A DNA stretch of 16,677 nt from JAXHUK01 sp034189725. GTDB taxonomy: Bacteria; Chloroflexota; Dehalococcoidia; SZUA-161. The translations under genes and the position numbers were made by a program. The notes beneath the pieces were generated by a model that made no database searches, was not told where the DNA came from, and saw only the letters and a list, made by a program, of their open reading frames with translations. The stretch spans positions 1 to 16,677 of the forward strand of contig JAXHUK010000096.1 of the NCBI GenBank assembly GCA_034189725.1. The letters are read 5' to 3'. Shown piece by piece: positions 6,788 through 14,050 of this stretch (positions are counted from its first letter, which is position 1; each line of letters opens with the position of its first letter).

Positions 6788-8238
6788 AATAGACCCTTGA
6801 AAAACTCGAACTCCTCTTTCCTGAACCCCTTTAACAGAAAGATGGATACCCCGTATGTAGCAACACCGGCACCGATCGCAAGTAGTGTGCTCAATGTTCC
6901 CTCTGGAGCTATCAGCCACACAACCAGGGACATAATCACCGAGCCAGTTAGACTCTTGCCAATGAAACGCCAACCTATATCGAATGTAAATTCCTTAGAG
7001 GCATAGTACCACCTGATTACTAAGGCCAATAAATACGAAACCAAGGTTGTAATAGCCGCTCCCAGAATCCCAATGTAAGGCACAACCAACAGATTCAATG
7101 CAAGATTGAGCACCGCCGCAGCACCCCAAGCGATTGCTACCACCCTCGTTCTTTTGACCAATGCCAGGATGCTAGATGGCATGACGCCAACACACCAGAA
7201 CAGGCAGCCCACCGCCACAAGAGGTACGATATACCGACCTTCATAAGCTATCTCAGGGGTCGAGAACATTCTGAGCACCTGTTCCCCAAGTAGCGCTGCA
7301 CCAAAGACAAAGGGAATCGCTATCGCCAACAAATACTTTAGCGAGTAACTCAGATGTGTCCTGACTTCATCCAGTCTGCCTTCGTCGTAGAGTTTAGACA
7401 GTGTTGGCGGTAAAACAAGGTTTAACACGACAGCGATCATAAGCAACACATTCCCCAATCCATAACCAGCAGAATAGATGCCAACCGATGTTGCACCCAG
7501 GAAGTATGCAATGACGTATCTATCGCTGGCGGTAACTACCCAGGAAGAGATCCCGCCAGGAACAAAAGGCAAACCAAAGCTCAAGTATTCCCTGATCCTT
7601 GAAAAACGAGGCCTGCCGACCCCGATCTGCCGTTGAATCAAAAAAAGCAGAACAGCGAAGATCGCTATCCTGACCGCCAAAACTCCGAGAATCACGCTCA
7701 GCAAGTTGTATCCAGTCATCACAAGAATAGCGACCACAAACACTTGCCCATAGGTATCGGCAAGCATAAAAACCGAGACTTTTTTCATCTGTCGGAAAGC
7801 TCGGAAAAGGCTTTGACACAGCACAGTAAGTGACATCACCAGGATGATGAGACCGGTTATTCGTACTATATCCGTGGCATCCTCAAACAGAACTCTCGCA
7901 ATGAAATCTGCTGCTAGTATCATGGCGAGCGAGATAATCAGGGTAACGAAGAAAGTAACACAAAGGGCTGAATAAAACTCTTCCCGTATTTCACCTTTGC
8001 TGGTCTTCACCGGAAAAAACCTGATGATAGCGAATGGAAGACCAAGGCCAACGATACCCACAACGAGCTGTATAGTAACCTGAACTTGTGACCATATACC
8101 GTAGTCGTGTGCTCCCAGCGTCTTGGTAAGTAGAGGCAGCAAGATAATGCCGCTCAAGGCTACCAGAGCATTGGTAGATCCAATTACAAATACGTCTTTG
8201 GCATATTTTTCGTAAGATGTCTCTGTCACTTCATCCAT
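6775..8238 (-). CDS. Wzx-like lipid-linked oligosaccharide flippase (MOP superfamily)
   Basis: This 487-residue integral membrane protein is made almost wholly of hydrophobic helices (first ones at about 16-37, 54-72 and 90-118), consistent with the 12-14 segments of the polysaccharide_synt/MOP family. An N-terminal segment, KDVFVIGSTNALVALSGIIL, with LTKTLGAHDYGIWSQ following it, is typical of Wzx and O-antigen transporters. It would flip undecaprenyl-linked glycan units across the cytoplasmic membrane. The ATG at 8238 follows the queA stop by 17 bases, so it is probably read from the queA promoter. It runs toward the sugar operon and overlaps the end of the dehydratase gene by 13 bases, with no terminator visible between the two. 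The function as a glycan flippase is supported by family and context; the specific glycan is not known. Confidence 0.87.
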   Translation of the reverse strand: MDEVTETSYEKYAKDVFVIGSTNALVALSGIILLPLLTKTLGAHDYGIWSQVQVTIQLVVGIVGLGLPFAIIRFFPVKTSKGEIREEFYSALCVTFFVTLIISLAMILAADFIARVLFEDATDIVRITGLIILVMSLTVLCQSLFRAFRQMKKVSVFMLADTYGQVFVVAILVMTGYNLLSVILGVLAVRIAIFAVLLFLIQRQIGVGRPRFSRIREYLSFGLPFVPGGISSWVVTASDRYVIAYFLGATSVGIYSAGYGLGNVLLMIAVVLNLVLPPTLSKLYDEGRLDEVRTHLSYSLKYLLAIAIPFVFGAALLGEQVLRMFSTPEIAYEGRYIVPLVAVGCLFWCVGVMPSSILALVKRTRVVAIAWGAAAVLNLALNLLVVPYIGILGAAITTLVSYLLALVIRWYYASKEFTFDIGWRFIGKSLTGSVIMSLVVWLIAPEGTLSTLLAIGAGVATYGVSIFLLKGFRKEEFEFFKGLFQRG

Positions 8239-8255
8239 TACAGAACAGATTCCAT

Positions 8256-9269
8256 TCAGAGTATCAGCATGGCATCACCAAAACTATAGAAGCGGTAGCC
8301 ATGAACTATTGCCTCGTTGTAGAGCCGGAGGATATGCTCCCTGCCAGCGAAAGCAGATACCAACATCAGCAGTGTCGAACGGGGCAGATGGAAGTTCGTG
8401 ATCAGGGCATCGACCACCTCGAAACGGTGGCCTGGCACAATAAAGAGGTCTATCCAGCCTGCGAAAGGTTTTAGCTCTCCTCCACTGGCCCTGGCTGTAT
8501 GCTCGAGCACCCTCACCGTGCTCGTACCCACGCAGACGACACGCCTGCCCTCTGCCCTGGCCTGGTTGATCGCATCCGCCACCTCGGGGCTCATCTCTCC
8601 ATATTCCCGATGAATCACGTGGTCAAGCGGATTATCCGCCTGTACCGGTCTGAATGTATCCAGCGCCAGATGAAGGGTAACGAATGCAAAATTAACACCC
8701 TTTTCCTGCAATCGTCCCATGAGTTCGGGAGTGAAATGAAGCCCCGCGGTTGGAGCAGCCACGCTGCCCTTCTCACGGGCATAGACCGTCTGGTACCTCT
8801 CAGCGTCGATCAAAGGTTGATGGATATATGGAGGTAACGGCACCGCGCCTGCCTTCTCCAGTGCCTCTTCGTTAGTAAAGCTGACAACAGTAGTGCCGTT
8901 ATCTGCCTTTTCCAGCACCTCGGCCTGTATTTCAAACCCTACATCGACCTTTGTTCCCGCTTTAAGCCGCCGTCCTGGTTTAGCTAACGTTTCCCAGACA
9001 CCATCCTCTAGACGTCGCAGGAGGAGAAGCTCGACCTTGCCCCCACCATCGACCTTGTGGCCCAACAGCCTCGCCGGGATTACCCGGCTGTTGTTACCCA
9101 CCACAAGATCGCCAGGCTCAAGATACTCATAAATTTCATAGAAGCGGCGATGCTCTACCAACCCCTCTGTTCGAGAGAAAACCATAAGCCTGGAGTGGTC
9201 ACGAGGCTCTGCCGCTGCCTGAGCAATGAATTCCGGGGGGAGCTTGTAATCGAAATCACTGGTCTTCAT
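8256..9269 (-). CDS. queA: S-adenosylmethionine:tRNA ribosyltransferase-isomerase QueA
   Basis: QueA transfers and isomerises the ribosyl group of S-adenosylmethionine onto preQ1 at tRNA position 34, making epoxyqueuosine. The 337-residue product shows the family pattern throughout: DFDYKLPPEFIAQ near the start, LVVGNNSRVIPARLLG, PPYIH, GSVAAPTAGLHFT, an HLALDTFRPV segment, and near the C-terminus DALITNFHLPRSTLLMLVSAFAG. I place the start at the ATG at 9269. The longer frame from a TTG at 9290 would put its first codons across the TATAAT promoter element, so it cannot be translated from that promoter. The gene lies upstream of the flippase gene on the same strand, an odd pairing of tRNA modification with glycan export. 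Confidence 0.95.
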   Translation of the reverse strand: MKTSDFDYKLPPEFIAQAAAEPRDHSRLMVFSRTEGLVEHRRFYEIYEYLEPGDLVVGNNSRVIPARLLGHKVDGGGKVELLLLRRLEDGVWETLAKPGRRLKAGTKVDVGFEIQAEVLEKADNGTTVVSFTNEEALEKAGAVPLPPYIHQPLIDAERYQTVYAREKGSVAAPTAGLHFTPELMGRLQEKGVNFAFVTLHLALDTFRPVQADNPLDHVIHREYGEMSPEVADAINQARAEGRRVVCVGTSTVRVLEHTARASGGELKPFAGWIDLFIVPGHRFEVVDALITNFHLPRSTLLMLVSAFAGREHILRLYNEAIVHGYRFYSFGDAMLIL

Positions 9270-9279
9270 ATTACTAGAG

Positions 9280-9309
9280 ATTATACGCAAATTGCCATAC
9301 CACTGTCGA
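9280..9309 (-). promoter_or_regulatory. Sigma70-type promoter of queA giving a nearly leaderless mRNA
   Basis: On the - strand a TCGACA (-35, five of six matches, 9304-9309) is followed after 18 bases by a perfect TATAAT (9280-9285). Transcription should begin about seven bases further, near 9273, only 3-5 bases before the queA ATG at 9269. No Shine-Dalgarno sequence fits in that leader. This is read directly from sequence; activity is inferred. Confidence 0.6.
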
Positions 9310-9478
9310 GCGTAACATTTCCTAATCTCCGGATTCTGGGATTTTCAATCATTGCCAGCGTCGCACTCAATGAACGAACTCTAAGGTGCCATGCGAGGAT
9401 CACGCTTACCCCCTCTGAAATGACATCAGTTGTCTTTTCTCAGTTCACGGTAGATTACGGTGGTACTCCCACCAATGG
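9310..9478. other. Intergenic stretch between the rpsT terminator and the queA promoter, unassigned
   Basis: Roughly 170 bases lie outside the queA promoter and the rpsT terminator. A small inverted repeat is visible on the + strand, GGTGG with CCACC at 9460-9474. I found no convincing ORF with a ribosome site, and no tRNA fold or riboswitch consensus that I recognise. A long + strand frame passes through it but reads antisense through queA and rpsT and has no family features. Confidence 0.5.
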
Positions 9479-9503
9479 AAAAAGCTGCTCATCTGAGCAG
9501 CTT
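9479..9503 (-). terminator. Rho-independent terminator of rpsT
   Basis: A perfect 9-bp stem (9482-9490 with 9495-9503, arm GAGCAGCTT on the - strand) closes a 4-base loop and is followed on the - strand by TTTTT, the last stem bases included. It lies about 60 bases beyond the rpsT stop in the direction of transcription. This is a textbook intrinsic terminator that separates rpsT from the queA unit. Confidence 0.85.
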
Positions 9504-9562
9504 ATGTTAAGTATAGTGATTAAATTACAACAATCTTCGGAATCGACTAACGCATTCCGCCT

Positions 9563-9835
9563 CTATCGTGAGGAAAAGGTGGCGTTCAACTTCTTCATCA
9601 AGCGTGACTTACGACGAGCAGCATTGTTAGAGTGGATAACTCCTCTCTGTGCTGCCCTGTCCAGAGCTATCGTTGCTTCCCTTACCGCTGTGCTTGCCGC
9701 TTCTGCCTCACCACTGCGGATAAGTTTCTCTGCCCTGGTAATACGAGTTTTAACGGAACTGTTAATAGCCCGGTTCCGGATTCGCCGTTCCTCTATTATA
9801 CGAATGGATTTCTTTGCTGATTTAGAATGTGCCAC
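9563..9835 (-). CDS. rpsT: 30S ribosomal protein S20
   Basis: This 90-residue, highly basic protein is of normal S20 length. It begins MAHSKSAKKSIRI..RRIRNRA and has a typical helical, Arg/Lys/Ala-rich body, including KTRITRAEKLI and a C-terminal HSNNAARRKSRLMKKLN. S20 binds 16S rRNA early in assembly of the small subunit. The start codon is GTG, not ATG, chosen because a perfect AGGAGGT (9843-9849) stands seven bases upstream. The gene has its own promoter and terminator and is divergent from lysA, so it is a one-gene unit, as rpsT often is. Confidence 0.96.
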   Translation of the reverse strand: MAHSKSAKKSIRIIEERRIRNRAINSSVKTRITRAEKLIRSGEAEAASTAVREATIALDRAAQRGVIHSNNAARRKSRLMKKLNATFSSR

Positions 9836-9855
9836 GCCTTGTACCTCCTGAAAGC

Positions 9856-9884
9856 ATATTACACTATCTTGCCAGATTTGTCTA
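9856..9884 (-). promoter_or_regulatory. Probable rpsT promoter
   Basis: On the - strand TAGACA (-35, five of six, 9879-9884) is followed after 17 bases by TAATAT (-10, four of six, 9856-9861). It is just upstream of the strong AGGAGGT ribosome site of rpsT. The predicted start leaves a leader of roughly 14 bases with the ribosome site inside it. The position fits; strength is not known. Confidence 0.45.
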
Positions 9885-9898
9885 TATTACTCTGCTAC

Positions 9899-9927
9899 TT
9901 GCGTAAAGAAAACCGTCTCAGTATAAT
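9899..9927 (+). promoter_or_regulatory. Probable lysA promoter
   Basis: A perfect TATAAT (9922-9927) stands 17 bases after TTGCGT (9899-9904), which keeps only the TTG of a -35. Transcription would start near 9934, about 20 bases before the lysA ATG, with AAGGAGAG (9939-9946) as the ribosome site. It is divergent from the rpsT promoter, with 14 bases between the two -35 elements. Confidence 0.5.
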
Positions 9928-9954
9928 CGCTACTATCGAAGGAGAGAAAGTATC

Positions 9955-11277
9955 ATGTCAGTTTTAGAGCCATTGTCTTCGCTACTTCCTGATAGCGCAG
10001 ATGTGAACGAACAGGGACACCTTACCATTGGTGGTTGTGATATCGTGGAGCTTGCCATTGATTTTGGCACACCGCTTTACGTTTTCGACGAAACAACGCT
10101 GCGACGGACTTGTGCTGAATTTCGTGAAAGCTTCGGCCAGCACTATGACAATTCGGCAGTGGTCTATGCAGCAAAAGCCTTTATTAATCGGGCTCTGGCT
10201 CAGATCATCAAGGAGGAAGGGCTGGGATTGGACGTTGTCTCGGGAGGAGAGCTCAGTATCGCTAAATCGATTAACTTTCCCGCAGATAGTATCTATCTCC
10301 ATGGCAATAACAAGTTACGGGAAGAGATCGAATCGGCAGTATCCTATAAAATTGGCTATATCGTCATCGACAACTTATATGAGCTATCACTGGTCAACGA
10401 AGTGGCAAAACAGGCGGGTATCACCCAGAATATACTGCTGCGACTCTCTCCGGGCATCGACGCCCATACGCACCGCCATGTCGCTACTGGCATCATTGAT
10501 AGCAAGTTTGGCCTGCCTATAGCCTCCGGTCAAGCCGAGACAGCGATAGGCGAGGCAATGGCAGCATCCAATCTCAACCTCATGGGATTGCACATGCATA
10601 TCGGTTCCTTGATCTTCGATGCCGAACCTTACCGGGAAGCGATCAGAGTCGTTTTCCAATTCGCCGCCGATATGGCAGCAAAACACAGCTTCGACTTCCG
10701 TGAGTTTAGCTCAGGCGGGGGATTCGCCATCCAATATACACGTGATACCCCTTCATCTAATGCAGCGTATTTCGCTGAGGCCATAGCTGAAGCTATTAGA
10801 GCCAATTGTAATACGCTGGATCTACAACCACCGAGACTCACCGTCGAACCAGGGCGAGCCATAGTAGGCCGCTCAGGAGTAGCAGTGTACCGAGCAGGCT
10901 CGATCAAGGACATCCCCGGTATACGTAAGTATGTGTCCGTCGATGGGGGGATGGCGGACAACATTCGGCCTGCGCTCTATGATTCTAAATATGAAGCGCT
11001 CGTCGCCAATAAGGTAACAAAAGATAATGTCGAACGTGTGACCATCGCCGGTAAATTTTGCGAGTCCGGAGACATACTGGTCAAAGATGTTAGTGTGCCA
11101 AACATTGTCCCTGGTGATTGTATAGCGATACCGGTATCTGGCGCTTATTGCCTGTCATTGGCATCCAACTACAATGCCTCGCTCAAACCGGCTATTGCCC
11201 TTGTCAAAGATGGCAAGGCACGCCTCATTCGGCGTCGAGATACCTATGACGATCTCATGGGGCACGACGTCGTTTAG
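9955..11277 (+). CDS. lysA: Diaminopimelate decarboxylase
   Basis: This 440-residue fold-type III PLP enzyme decarboxylates meso-diaminopimelate to L-lysine in the cytoplasm, the last step of lysine synthesis. The PLP lysine is K74 in YAAKAF. Further marks are the HMHIGS segment at 213-218, the phosphate-binding GGGF at 254-257, EPGRAIVG at 298-305, the catalytic CESGD at 369-373 contributed across the dimer, and GAYC followed by SNYN at 397-407. The length and order of motifs are normal. The ATG follows AAGGAGAG by 8 bases. It is a single-gene unit between a divergent promoter and a strong hairpin. Ornithine or arginine decarboxylases of the same fold are less likely given the close LysA pattern. 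Confidence 0.95.
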   Translation: MSVLEPLSSLLPDSADVNEQGHLTIGGCDIVELAIDFGTPLYVFDETTLRRTCAEFRESFGQHYDNSAVVYAAKAFINRALAQIIKEEGLGLDVVSGGELSIAKSINFPADSIYLHGNNKLREEIESAVSYKIGYIVIDNLYELSLVNEVAKQAGITQNILLRLSPGIDAHTHRHVATGIIDSKFGLPIASGQAETAIGEAMAASNLNLMGLHMHIGSLIFDAEPYREAIRVVFQFAADMAAKHSFDFREFSSGGGFAIQYTRDTPSSNAAYFAEAIAEAIRANCNTLDLQPPRLTVEPGRAIVGRSGVAVYRAGSIKDIPGIRKYVSVDGGMADNIRPALYDSKYEALVANKVTKDNVERVTIAGKFCESGDILVKDVSVPNIVPGDCIAIPVSGAYCLSLASNYNASLKPAIALVKDGKARLIRRRDTYDDLMGHDVV

Positions 11278-11293
11278 CTCATCCTGATACAAG

Positions 11294-11348
11294 AATGCCG
11301 TAGGAATTAGTAATCCTACGGCATTATTATGTTCCTGTTTTACAGGAA
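11294..11348. terminator. Bidirectional terminator region between lysA and ftsZ
   Basis: A perfect 12-bp inverted repeat (11294-11305 with 11314-11325, arm AATGCCGTAGGA, 8-base loop) is followed on the + strand by AT-rich sequence without a long T-run. A second, smaller perfect hairpin (11332-11338 with 11342-11348, arm TTCCTGT) follows. It lies between the convergent lysA and ftsZ stops and can serve both strands. The U-tracts are weak on either strand, so efficiency is uncertain. Confidence 0.75.
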
Positions 11349-11367
11349 AAGTTTACATCAGGTAGCT

Positions 11368-12486
11368 CTACTTGAAACGAGGTAAGAACGAGCGCCACTT
11401 ACCATCGCTCGGTGATTCAAACTGCTCTTCACCCTCACTACTATAATCATCGATCTCATCAAAATCACTATCGGCCTCTGCCGAGCCCTCAGTATATTCA
11501 GATTTCTTACGCATTTCGAAACCGGTGGCGATGAGTGCGATCTTTACATCGTTCCCCATGTTAGGATCTTTGGCCCAACCAAAAAATATCTTGGCATGAG
11601 GATCAGCTACCTGCTTGATAAGATTAGCTGCCTCATTCACCTCAGCAAGACCGAGTTCGTTGCCCGTGATATTGAACAGTATCCTTTCTGCTTTCTCTAT
11701 CGAATAATCAAACAGAGGATTCACTGTAGCAGACCTGGCAGCATCGACAACGCGATTGTCACCACTACCGTGCCCCATAGAAATCCACGTATGCCCAGCG
11801 TCAGTCATGGTGGCTTTCACATCCATGAAATCCAGATTGATCTCTCCTGAGGTCACAATCACGCCGGAAATTCCCTGAACACTTCGGAGCAACACGTCAT
11901 CTACGATCTTGAAAGCGGAGTCGATAGTAACATTACGATCGCACATGCCTAACAGGCGTTCATTTGGAACAACAATTAGGGAATCTGTTCTCTGTTCAAG
12001 CCACATAATTCCTTCGTCAGCCACCTGTGAACGATGTGTTCCCTCGAATGCAAAAGGCCTGGTAACTACAGCGATTGTGAGCGCGCCGAGTTTCTTTGCC
12101 ACATCCGCAATAACCGGCGCTGCTCCTGTACCTGTGCCTCCACCCATACCAGCCGTTACGAACAACACATTGGCATCCCCTATGGCATTGGCAAATAGAT
12201 CACGACTCTCTTCAGCCGCCTTCATACCCAACTCGTGGTCCCCTCCCACACCCAATCCACCACTAAACCTGTCGCCTATGCGAATGCGATCCGGAGCACG
12301 TGAGCGTACTAAATCCTGCGCATCGGTATTCACCGCTATAAAGTCGACTCCCCATATCCCTTCCTCGATCATGCGATTGAGAGCATTATTTCCGCCACCA
12401 CCAACACCAACAACCTTGATCTTGGTTAACGTATCTACATCCATACCAATACTAGTCCTACCCCGTATAGTTGTCCCAGTAACCAC
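11368..12486 (-). CDS. ftsZ: Cell division protein FtsZ
   Basis: This tubulin-like GTPase forms the division ring. Visible marks in the 372-residue product are VGVGGGGNNALNRM at 26-39, the GTP signature GGGTGTG at 115-121, the RPFAFEG segment at 143-149 and the T7 catalytic loop NLDFMD at 217-222. From about 329 to 361 there is an acidic, disordered linker, and the chain ends in a basic tail, KWRSFLPRFK. This stands where FtsZ normally carries its FtsA/SepF-binding peptide but is not the classical D.P.FL.R form. The start is GTG at 12486, with AGGAGG four bases upstream; an ATG at 12444 is an alternative with a poorer ribosome site. It lies 21 bases after rsmH. No ftsA is adjacent. Confidence 0.97.
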   Translation of the reverse strand: MVTGTTIRGRTSIGMDVDTLTKIKVVGVGGGGNNALNRMIEEGIWGVDFIAVNTDAQDLVRSRAPDRIRIGDRFSGGLGVGGDHELGMKAAEESRDLFANAIGDANVLFVTAGMGGGTGTGAAPVIADVAKKLGALTIAVVTRPFAFEGTHRSQVADEGIMWLEQRTDSLIVVPNERLLGMCDRNVTIDSAFKIVDDVLLRSVQGISGVIVTSGEINLDFMDVKATMTDAGHTWISMGHGSGDNRVVDAARSATVNPLFDYSIEKAERILFNITGNELGLAEVNEAANLIKQVADPHAKIFFGWAKDPNMGNDVKIALIATGFEMRKKSEYTEGSAEADSDFDEIDDYSSEGEEQFESPSDGKWRSFLPRFK

Positions 12487-12507
12487 AATGCCTCCTAACT
12501 AGAAAGG

Positions 12508-13449
12508 TTAAATGCATTCTGCTACTCTCATCCGGGCGCTTCGGCTCCGCGGGTTAACCTTTACTTCCGCTGCAGAAGGCCGTATTGCTTTTTTGCTTAT
12601 TATCTTATAGCGAGCTATATGCCCACACATGCAAACCGGTAGTTCCGGAGGACATATGCAACTCATCGCCTCTATGCGTAACCTGTTCTTTACCAAACGG
12701 TCTTCAAGCGAATGAAAGCTAATGACAACAATCCTTCCACCACTCCCCAGAAGATCAAGCGCCTGATCCAGTGCGATCTTCAGGTTCTCCAGCTCTTCAT
12801 TAACAGCCATACGCAGTGCCTGGAATGTCTTTGTTGCCGGGTGAATCTTCCCCCGCACCCCGGAAACAGCTTGTTCTACTACCAGGGCAAGTTCCAGTGT
12901 CGTGTTCAGAGGACGTTTCTCTACAATATATCGCGCTATTTGCCAGCTTCTTCGTTCCTCACCATACGTATACAGAAGCTGAGCCAACTCATGTTCCGTG
13001 TAAGTGTTGACGATATCAGCCGCTGTCAATATTTGTCCTGGGCTGAACCGCATATCCAGCGGAGCGTCGTGCTGAAAACTAAAACCGCGATTCGCTCCAT
13101 CGAGCTGGAGGGAAGACATACCGAGATCGAATAGAATACCGTTCACGGGATAAAACCCGTGTTCGGCACAGATAGTAGCCAGATTTTTGAAATTATCATT
13201 GACTAGAACTACATTTTCCCCATACTTTTGGAGTTTCTCCCTGGCTCTTCGAATCGCATCAGGATCCGCATCCACCCCGATCAACCGACCATCGGATGAC
13301 ATGTGCTCCAGAATCATTGCAGAATGACCACCACCACCAACAGTACAATCTACATATCGCCCGCCAGGTTGAATCTGCAGTGAGGTGATGCACTCCTCAA
13401 GCATTACAGGTTCATGATTAGAGGCAGATTGTATGATTGCAGTTGCCAC
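12508..13449 (-). CDS. rsmH: 16S rRNA (cytosine-1402-N4)-methyltransferase RsmH
   Basis: RsmH (formerly MraW) methylates N4 of C1402 in the decoding centre of 16S rRNA using S-adenosylmethionine. The 313-residue product has NHEPVMLEE at 11-19, the SAM-binding DCTVGGGGHS at 34-43, D60 after strand 2, FDLGMSS at 107-113, RGFSF at 121-125, LDMRF at 131-135, then HPATKTFQALRMAVN and ISFHSLEDRLVK, with the family's Cys-rich CICPP..PVCMCG near the C-terminus. The GTG start at 13449 is two bases after the mraZ stop and is served by GGAGGT (13456-13461) inside the end of mraZ, so translation is probably coupled. It is followed by ftsZ, not by ftsL/ftsI as in most dcw clusters. Confidence 0.97.
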   Translation of the reverse strand: MATAIIQSASNHEPVMLEECITSLQIQPGGRYVDCTVGGGGHSAMILEHMSSDGRLIGVDADPDAIRRAREKLQKYGENVVLVNDNFKNLATICAEHGFYPVNGILFDLGMSSLQLDGANRGFSFQHDAPLDMRFSPGQILTAADIVNTYTEHELAQLLYTYGEERRSWQIARYIVEKRPLNTTLELALVVEQAVSGVRGKIHPATKTFQALRMAVNEELENLKIALDQALDLLGSGGRIVVISFHSLEDRLVKNRLRIEAMSCICPPELPVCMCGHIARYKIISKKAIRPSAAEVKVNPRSRSARMRVAECI

Positions 13450-13451
13450 GC

Positions 13452-13874
13452 CTAAACCTCCACCGCCTCTGCGATCTCCGCAGCATGTTCAGCCATATAT
13501 TGTTTCATAACAACCCAGCTCTCCTTAGCCCAAATCTGGAGATTAGTATTTGATGCTGCTATGATTACTTCGTCATTGATATCAGCGTACTGGCGAAGTG
13601 CAGGAGGTATAATTATCCTACCCTGGCGATCAAGTTCCAGATCGAACGCCCCCGAGAAAGTGAATAAAGCGAGCATCCTCGGATTACGTTGGGTCATGGG
13701 TAAAGAACTGTACTTCTCTGCGATATTTTTCCACTCTGTTATAGTATACATGATGAGACATTTATCAAATCCACAGGAAAGCACCAAACCATCATGAAAT
13801 GCTTCTCTGAACTTGGTGGGGATAGCCAGTCTCCCCTTATGATCCACTCTTACTTCGTAGTTGCCGAGGAACAC
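13452..13874 (-). CDS. mraZ: Transcriptional regulator MraZ
   Basis: MraZ is a small DNA-binding protein of the SpoVT/AbrB-like fold that represses its own division operon. Two copies of the fold's signature are seen: RVDHKGRLAIPTKFR near the start and ELDRQGRIIIPPALR in the middle. I choose the GTG at 13874, giving MFLGNYE and 140 residues, because family members start at this point. The longer frame from the ATG at 13916 begins between the -35 and -10 of a strong promoter, so it would not be in the mRNA. GGGGTG upstream can act as the ribosome site. The start codon itself lies in the fourth repeat of the proposed MraZ operator. It is first in the mraZ-rsmH-ftsZ operon. Confidence 0.93.
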   Translation of the reverse strand: MFLGNYEVRVDHKGRLAIPTKFREAFHDGLVLSCGFDKCLIMYTITEWKNIAEKYSSLPMTQRNPRMLALFTFSGAFDLELDRQGRIIIPPALRQYADINDEVIIAASNTNLQIWAKESWVVMKQYMAEHAAEIAEAVEV

Positions 13875-13910
13875 CACTTCACCCCACTTTACACCACGTT
13901 GTACCACTTG
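13871..13910 (-). promoter_or_regulatory. MraZ-box operator: four 10-bp direct repeats
   Basis: Read on the - strand, four consecutive 10-mers are seen in exact 10-bp phase: CAAGTGGTAC, AACGTGGTGT, AAAGTGGGGT and GAAGTGGTGT. The core (A/C)GTGG is present in all four. MraZ is known to bind short direct repeats of this kind in front of its own gene (AAAGTGK followed by three bases). The array starts within the -10 element and ends in the mraZ start codon, so bound MraZ would cover the -10, the transcription start and the ribosome-site DNA. Confidence 0.8.
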
Positions 13911-13935
13911 TAGCATATCCTCGCTCTATTGTCAA
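13907..13935 (-). promoter_or_regulatory. Promoter of the mraZ-rsmH-ftsZ operon
   Basis: On the - strand a perfect TTGACA (13930-13935) is followed after 17 bases by TACAAG (13907-13912, four of six), preceded by TGC, the extended -10 motif. Transcription should start near 13900, leaving a leader of about 25 bases before the GTG at 13874. The -10 overlaps the first MraZ repeat by four bases. Confidence 0.7.
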
Positions 13936-14050
13936 TACTTTTAGAATAGTTTTTTGATGTGCCATGCATTTCACTAGAAATACCTCCAACTGCTGAATTT
14001 CGAGAGCTACAACTGGAGTCCATTCAAGATGCGTCTCAGTAGTCAGCCCT

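Noticed and set aside
9310..9478. T-box, preQ1 riboswitch or tRNA upstream of queA
   Set aside because: No T-box consensus, no preQ1 aptamer pattern and no T-loop; the queA promoter also lies downstream of this stretch, so it would not be in the queA mRNA.
9057..9851. 264-residue + strand frame
   Set aside because: It reads antisense through the 5' part of queA, the intergenic stretch and rpsT, all clearly real on the other strand. No family motifs or ribosome site.
10028..10522. 164-residue + strand frame within lysA
   Set aside because: Alternative-frame shadow of an unmistakable lysA.
11909..12502. 197-residue + strand frame opposite ftsZ
   Set aside because: Pro/Ser-rich shadow of ftsZ codons; ftsZ is certain on the - strand.
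13875..13916. Longer mraZ starting at the ATG at 13916
   Set aside because: That ATG lies between the -35 and -10 of the promoter, and the extra 14 residues encode the operator repeats; family members start at the GTG at 13874.
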